A model generated the notes under the pieces. The model had not been told where the DNA came from, did not search any database, and saw nothing but the letters and a program-made list of their open reading frames with translations. Shown here piece after piece: positions 53,732 to 57,361 of a stretch of 57,361 nucleotides of DNA. This DNA comes from Ignavibacteriales bacterium. Lineage in GTDB: Bacteria; Bacteroidota; Ignavibacteria; Ignavibacteriales; SURF-24. A program made the position numbers and the translations under genes. The stretch's first letter is position 1. Every line of letters starts with the position of its first letter. The stretch is taken from assembly GCA_003599415.1 (NCBI GenBank), contig QZKB01000050.1, positions 1 to 57,361 of the forward strand, read 5' to 3'.

Positions 53732-56700
53732 TTACTTCTGAAGTATCATCTTCTTTGAAATACTTACTGATGGTGTTGTTAATTTATAAATATACACACC
53801 ACTTGTAAGTTCACTTGCATTAAGTGAAACATTATAGTTGCCTGCTTCGAATTCACCGTTAACGAGAACTTTAACCAACTGACCGAGAACATCATAAACT
53901 GCAAGGTGAACCATTTCTCTCTTAGCAACCGCAAATTCAATTGTGGTGCTTGGGTTAAATGGATTTGGATAGTTCTGAGCCAACTTAAATTCAGTTGGAA
54001 TTTCATTGCTATTATTCTTTACATCGGTAACGCTATTAATACTTCTGTAGATGTTACCGTCATTTGTACCGGCAATAATTTTATTTGTAATCTTATCAGC
54101 AATGATTGTGCTTACTCCCTTACCACCCATACCTAAAGCTTCCCAGGTGATACCGTCATTTTCAGAGGAGAAGACTCCATTAGCCAAAGAGCTTACGTAT
54201 ACCTTATCATTTGAATCGAAGGTGATTGAATAAATATATTCAGCTGGTAAACCGTTTTCTAATTTAGTCCAGGTTCCTTCATTCTGTGATTGATATAGAC
54301 CGGAACCATAAGTTCCTGCAAATATCTGGCCTTTAGAGTTCTTTGCTAATGTCCAGATATAATCATTACCTACTGACATATTTGTCCAGATACCTTCGGA
54401 AGCTGAGTATTTTGAAACACCTGCTCCATAAGTAGCTGCAAGTACTCCATCATTATCATTAACAATTAAGGATTGAATAGCAGTATTTAATAATCCTGCA
54501 TTTATTGCATTCCAGGTTTTCCCGTTATCAGAGGATTGAAAAACGCCTTCACCCCAGATGCCAGCAAATAAATTACCGGATGCATCGCTAACGATAGAGC
54601 GAACATCTTTCATTGTTAAGCCTGATGCAATCCATGTCTTGCCATTATCTGCAGATGAGTAAGCACCGGATTCTGTACCTGCAAAAAGTTTTCCGTTATT
54701 ATCTTTTAGTAATGACCAGACTGCACCGATCTTATTATCAGTGTTTAGAGCTTCCCAGTTTTCACCGTTATCTTGTGTCAGGTAGATATTTCCATTTGAT
54801 GTACCGGTGATAAAATTTCCGGAATTATCATTTGTGAAAGATAATACTGTAGAAGCTGCAACGTTTCCAACACTTTCCCAGCTCATTACATCAGAAGAAC
54901 TGCCACTACCGGATTCACTCTTGTTACTGCCGTCATTCTTTACAGTAACGATAGCTTTACCATAATCGTCTTCAGTTGTAATACCGTTATTCGGTGTTGA
55001 ATCAGGATCATAAATAGCTGCTGCTGAAATTTCTGCAATGTTTATAATATTTGTCTCAGCAGGAATATTTCCCAAGAAGAGGGTATTATTAAACTGGCCA
55101 GATCCTGTCATTGATTTTGCAATTACCTGTCCGTTTACAACACCGGCAGGATAATATAAATCTGCGAACGGAGCAAGTATAGAACCTCTTACATCAATAC
55201 CATGAATTGTAAGTGAGCTTGCTTCATAGAAGTTATAAATTACATTGCTCTTGTCTGTACCTTTTACAACAAGTCCGCCCATCCAGGCAACTGTTGTACC
55301 GTCAACATTTATTACTACAACACTTCCGTTTGGAACATCAATTTCAAAATTGTTTGCAACAGAAAGCTCAGCACCTGAAACGTGGAATACATTTAGGAAC
55401 GGACTTGTACCTGTAAGGAACAGTCCACCCCATTCAAATACTGTTGTTCCGTTAACAACATAGTTTGAAAGTGTAGTTGACAGTGTAGTCAGATAAGCTG
55501 AAGCAGCAGGGAAGTCAATAGGTGTATCAAATCTTAATTCACCTTCTTCAATGCTTACTGCATAAATCGGTAAGTTTGTAGATGCGGCACTTGGAACAAC
55601 AACATTTCCATTATATACTCTTCCCGATGTATATTGTAAATAACCACCAACGATTAAAACATCCTGCGGAGGATCTGTTGGTGTAAGTTTATCTCCTACA
55701 GAGTAACCGCCTAATGTAGCGTTTCCGCCAACTGCAACTTTTCCTTCAGTATCTGAGGAAGGTTGAGTCAGATCTTCAAGTATAAATAAGTTAAATCCGG
55801 TTGCGGGACCCAGGTCGAATGTACCGTTGTTAATCTGATCAACTTTTACTTTTACTGTTATTGTTAAAGTAGCTGTTGCACCGCTGGCAAGGTCACCAAT
55901 CGTCCAGATTCCGGTGTTATTATCATAGCCACCAAGTGAGGTGCTTGAACTTTGATATTCAACACCAACAGGCAATACATCTTTTACTGCAACACCGGTA
56001 GCATCACTGCTGCCGTTGTTTTTAACCGTAATTGTGTAAGTAACAAAATCACCATTCTTAGCGTCAACTTTATCTGCTGTTTTAGTTAACTCGAGATCAG
56101 CAGTTTCGCAAGAAGGAGGAGGACAAACCCACGGATACCAGTAATAATCAAATCCGGTTCCATTGTGAATTGGGTTGCCGTCGCAATCAAGTACGTTTAC
56201 ACCAACATGAACTTCAACAAATTGATCGTCACATTTAATTCCCGGCCAATCCGCTTCAACTGTAAAGTCTGTACTTCCGTTAATTTCAATAGTCTGGTAA
56301 TGTGTTGTTAAATCATAACCATTATCTGTAGGGGCAACTATTCTCCATGCTAATTGCAAAAATGCTTTGCTTGGATTTGGAGTTAAGTCCACATGACCGG
56401 TTACAACTACTTTACCTGCTTCTATTTTGCAGATTGCTTTTGAATTGTTCTGTGCTCCTTCAACTGTAAAGTAAGCGCTCCAGTCTTCGACACAGGTTTC
56501 TCCGCAATTAACTGTTACGGTAGCGCTACTTTGATCTGTAACATAAGCCGAATTATCTTGAGGATGGCCTTCGGCAGTTGCAGTATTCTTTAACTCACCA
56601 CAATTATCTTCAGTTGCAGTATAAGTCTTTGTAAATGTTTTAACAGCACCCGGATTCAAAGTAAAGTGTTCAATGATATATGGTGCAACAGGATTTAATA

Positions 56701-57361
56701 GAGGGTCTTTTACATCAACTCCACCGGCTAAAACTATATCACCGCAATTTTCAACTACGAATGTATAAGTTATCTGATCACCAGGTTTAACAACAGCAGG
56801 GGATGCCGTCTTAACTAAACTGATACAAGTTTTATAGTAACCGAAGTCAATTGTAAGATTATCAGCATTTGTAATTGTGACGTAAACGATTTCATTTAAT
56901 AAAGCATCACTATCTTTGTCATCAGTACCAATATCTTTTTTAGTAACATACCATTTTACTCTTGATGTGCTTTCAAGAACGCCGCCGGTTGCATAGTTTG
57001 ATTCAGCTACTCTTACTCCGTAAGTTCCGGCACACAGATCTGTGAAATAATACAATCCATTTGCGTTTGTAATTGTAGAAGCAATAACATTTCCATTTTG
57101 TAAGAGTTCAACTTTAACACCAGGGATTGCTGCTTCGCCTTCATCTTGTACACCATCAACATCCGAATCGTGCCATACATAATCACCGATTTTATAATTG
57201 CAAACAACCGGAACGTAAATTCCAGCGTCCCAGGTTAGGTCGGTTTCACCTGCGGTTAAAGCAGTACAAATTGTTTTGCCTGCAGCATCAATATCAGAAT
57301 CAACCGCATCATCAGTGCCTGCGTTTTGTGTAGTAATTGTGTAACCTGTCGGGATTGTGAA
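53732..57361 (-). CDS. Giant mosaic T9SS surface protein (partial, 5' end outside the window)
   Basis: The frame is open to the right edge, so the visible 1209 residues are only the C-terminal part; the first Met in view (57055) is internal. In order from the edge: SdrD B-like repeats (IGDYVWHDSDVDGVQDEGE, then NADNLTIDFGYYKTC), a DUF11 repeat (SLVKTASPAVVKPGDQITYTFVVEN), a Cys-rich linker, a second DUF11 domain (LELTKTADKVDAKNGDFVTY), a nested choice-of-anchor A domain (FNLFILEDLTQPSSDTEGKVAVGGNA), then Asp-box repeats (SSDNGKTW type) and a T9SS sorting domain (QNYPNPFNPSTTIE). It should be a surface adhesin or matrix protein. No catalytic domain is visible. Confidence 0.85.
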   Translation of the reverse strand, partial: FTIPTGYTITTQNAGTDDAVDSDIDAAGKTICTALTAGETDLTWDAGIYVPVVCNYKIGDYVWHDSDVDGVQDEGEAAIPGVKVELLQNGNVIASTITNANGLYYFTDLCAGTYGVRVAESNYATGGVLESTSRVKWYVTKKDIGTDDKDSDALLNEIVYVTITNADNLTIDFGYYKTCISLVKTASPAVVKPGDQITYTFVVENCGDIVLAGGVDVKDPLLNPVAPYIIEHFTLNPGAVKTFTKTYTATEDNCGELKNTATAEGHPQDNSAYVTDQSSATVTVNCGETCVEDWSAYFTVEGAQNNSKAICKIEAGKVVVTGHVDLTPNPSKAFLQLAWRIVAPTDNGYDLTTHYQTIEINGSTDFTVEADWPGIKCDDQFVEVHVGVNVLDCDGNPIHNGTGFDYYWYPWVCPPPSCETADLELTKTADKVDAKNGDFVTYTITVKNNGSSDATGVAVKDVLPVGVEYQSSSTSLGGYDNNTGIWTIGDLASGATATLTITVKVKVDQINNGTFDLGPATGFNLFILEDLTQPSSDTEGKVAVGGNATLGGYSVGDKLTPTDPPQDVLIVGGYLQYTSGRVYNGNVVVPSAASTNLPIYAVSIEEGELRFDTPIDFPAASAYLTTLSTTLSNYVVNGTTVFEWGGLFLTGTSPFLNVFHVSGAELSVANNFEIDVPNGSVVVINVDGTTVAWMGGLVVKGTDKSNVIYNFYEASSLTIHGIDVRGSILAPFADLYYPAGVVNGQVIAKSMTGSGQFNNTLFLGNIPAETNIINIAEISAAAIYDPDSTPNNGITTEDDYGKAIVTVKNDGSNKSESGSGSSSDVMSWESVGNVAASTVLSFTNDNSGNFITGTSNGNIYLTQDNGENWEALNTDNKIGAVWSLLKDNNGKLFAGTESGAYSSADNGKTWIASGLTMKDVRSIVSDASGNLFAGIWGEGVFQSSDNGKTWNAINAGLLNTAIQSLIVNDNDGVLAATYGAGVSKYSASEGIWTNMSVGNDYIWTLAKNSKGQIFAGTYGSGLYQSQNEGTWTKLENGLPAEYIYSITFDSNDKVYVSSLANGVFSSENDGITWEALGMGGKGVSTIIADKITNKIIAGTNDGNIYRSINSVTDVKNNSNEIPTEFKLAQNYPNPFNPSTTIEFAVAKREMVHLAVYDVLGQLVKVLVNGEFEAGNYNVSLNASELTSGVYIYKLTTPSVSISKKMILQK

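Noticed and set aside
57013..57207. A short minus-strand frame upstream of the apparent Met of the giant adhesin
   Set aside because: The adhesin frame itself is open through this region to the window edge and codes for an SdrD B-like repeat, so the short frame is out of phase and not real.

Overview
The window is AT-rich bacterial chromosome from a Gram-negative member of the Fibrobacteres-Chlorobi-Bacteroidetes group, most likely the Ignavibacteria (inference). Four large predicted secreted proteins end in a type IX secretion (T9SS) C-terminal sorting domain with the motif NYPNPFNP (or NFPNPFNP) followed by a YDxLGREV-like strand, a style typical of Ignavibacteria. There is an LptD-type LPS-assembly protein, a TonB-dependent receptor, many lipoproteins and no phage, transposase, rRNA, tRNA or CRISPR. 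Genes are closely packed, often with 1-8 nt gaps or overlaps, and several start with TTG.

Layout. 1-9 kb: cell-envelope genes, including a T9SS Plug-like protein, a Gfo/Idh/MocA oxidoreductase, a LEA14-like lipoprotein, a ROK glucokinase, LptD, a YacP-like NYN protein and a class A beta-lactamase-like hydrolase. 9-14.7 kb: a secreted GH18-type protein, a beta-barrel protein, a type II NADH dehydrogenase, a repeat-rich intergenic region and an FN3 lipoprotein. 14.7-24.6 kb: a run with an NTF2-like protein, a very large multi-TM NtrY-like histidine kinase, a solo UvrD/RecB-type helicase-nuclease, an RDD protein, a small cytosolic protein and a lipoprotein amidase. 24.8-31.6 kb: a four-gene signalling operon (TonB receptor, YfiR-like periplasmic protein, CHASE8-HAMP-GAF-PAS-PAS histidine kinase, REC-PAS-histidine kinase). 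31.7-34.1 kb (minus): GH97 and a lipoprotein. 34.3-45.4 kb: YCF48/Asp-box T9SS cargo, a DEAD-box helicase, an aminotransferase-PEP carboxykinase pair, a DUF433/DUF5615 toxin-antitoxin pair, a second YCF48 cargo and a SpoIIE-type phosphatase. 45.5-47.9 kb: an aminotransferase fused to a divergent PEPCK-like domain. 48-51.9 kb (minus): an SGNH hydrolase, a YhcH-family protein and an NfnAB-type electron-bifurcating transhydrogenase. 52-57.4 kb: a DASS anion transporter and a giant mosaic T9SS adhesin that runs off the right edge.

How it fits together. The central-metabolism genes (aspartate-type aminotransferase plus PEPCK, NfnAB, DASS dicarboxylate transporter, NDH-2, glucokinase) suit a heterotroph that moves between C4 acids, amino acids and sugars. 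The envelope genes build an LPS outer membrane with T9SS-exported cargo. The most unusual items are the aminotransferase/PEPCK-like fusion at 45556-47898, the YfiR-CHASE8 module wired to a histidine kinase, a perfect palindrome inserted in frame inside a T9SS sorting domain (35398-35437), and an anchor-A domain nested inside a DUF11 domain (about 55052-55825). Several intergenic regions carry degenerate short repeats or nested palindromes that recur within the window.
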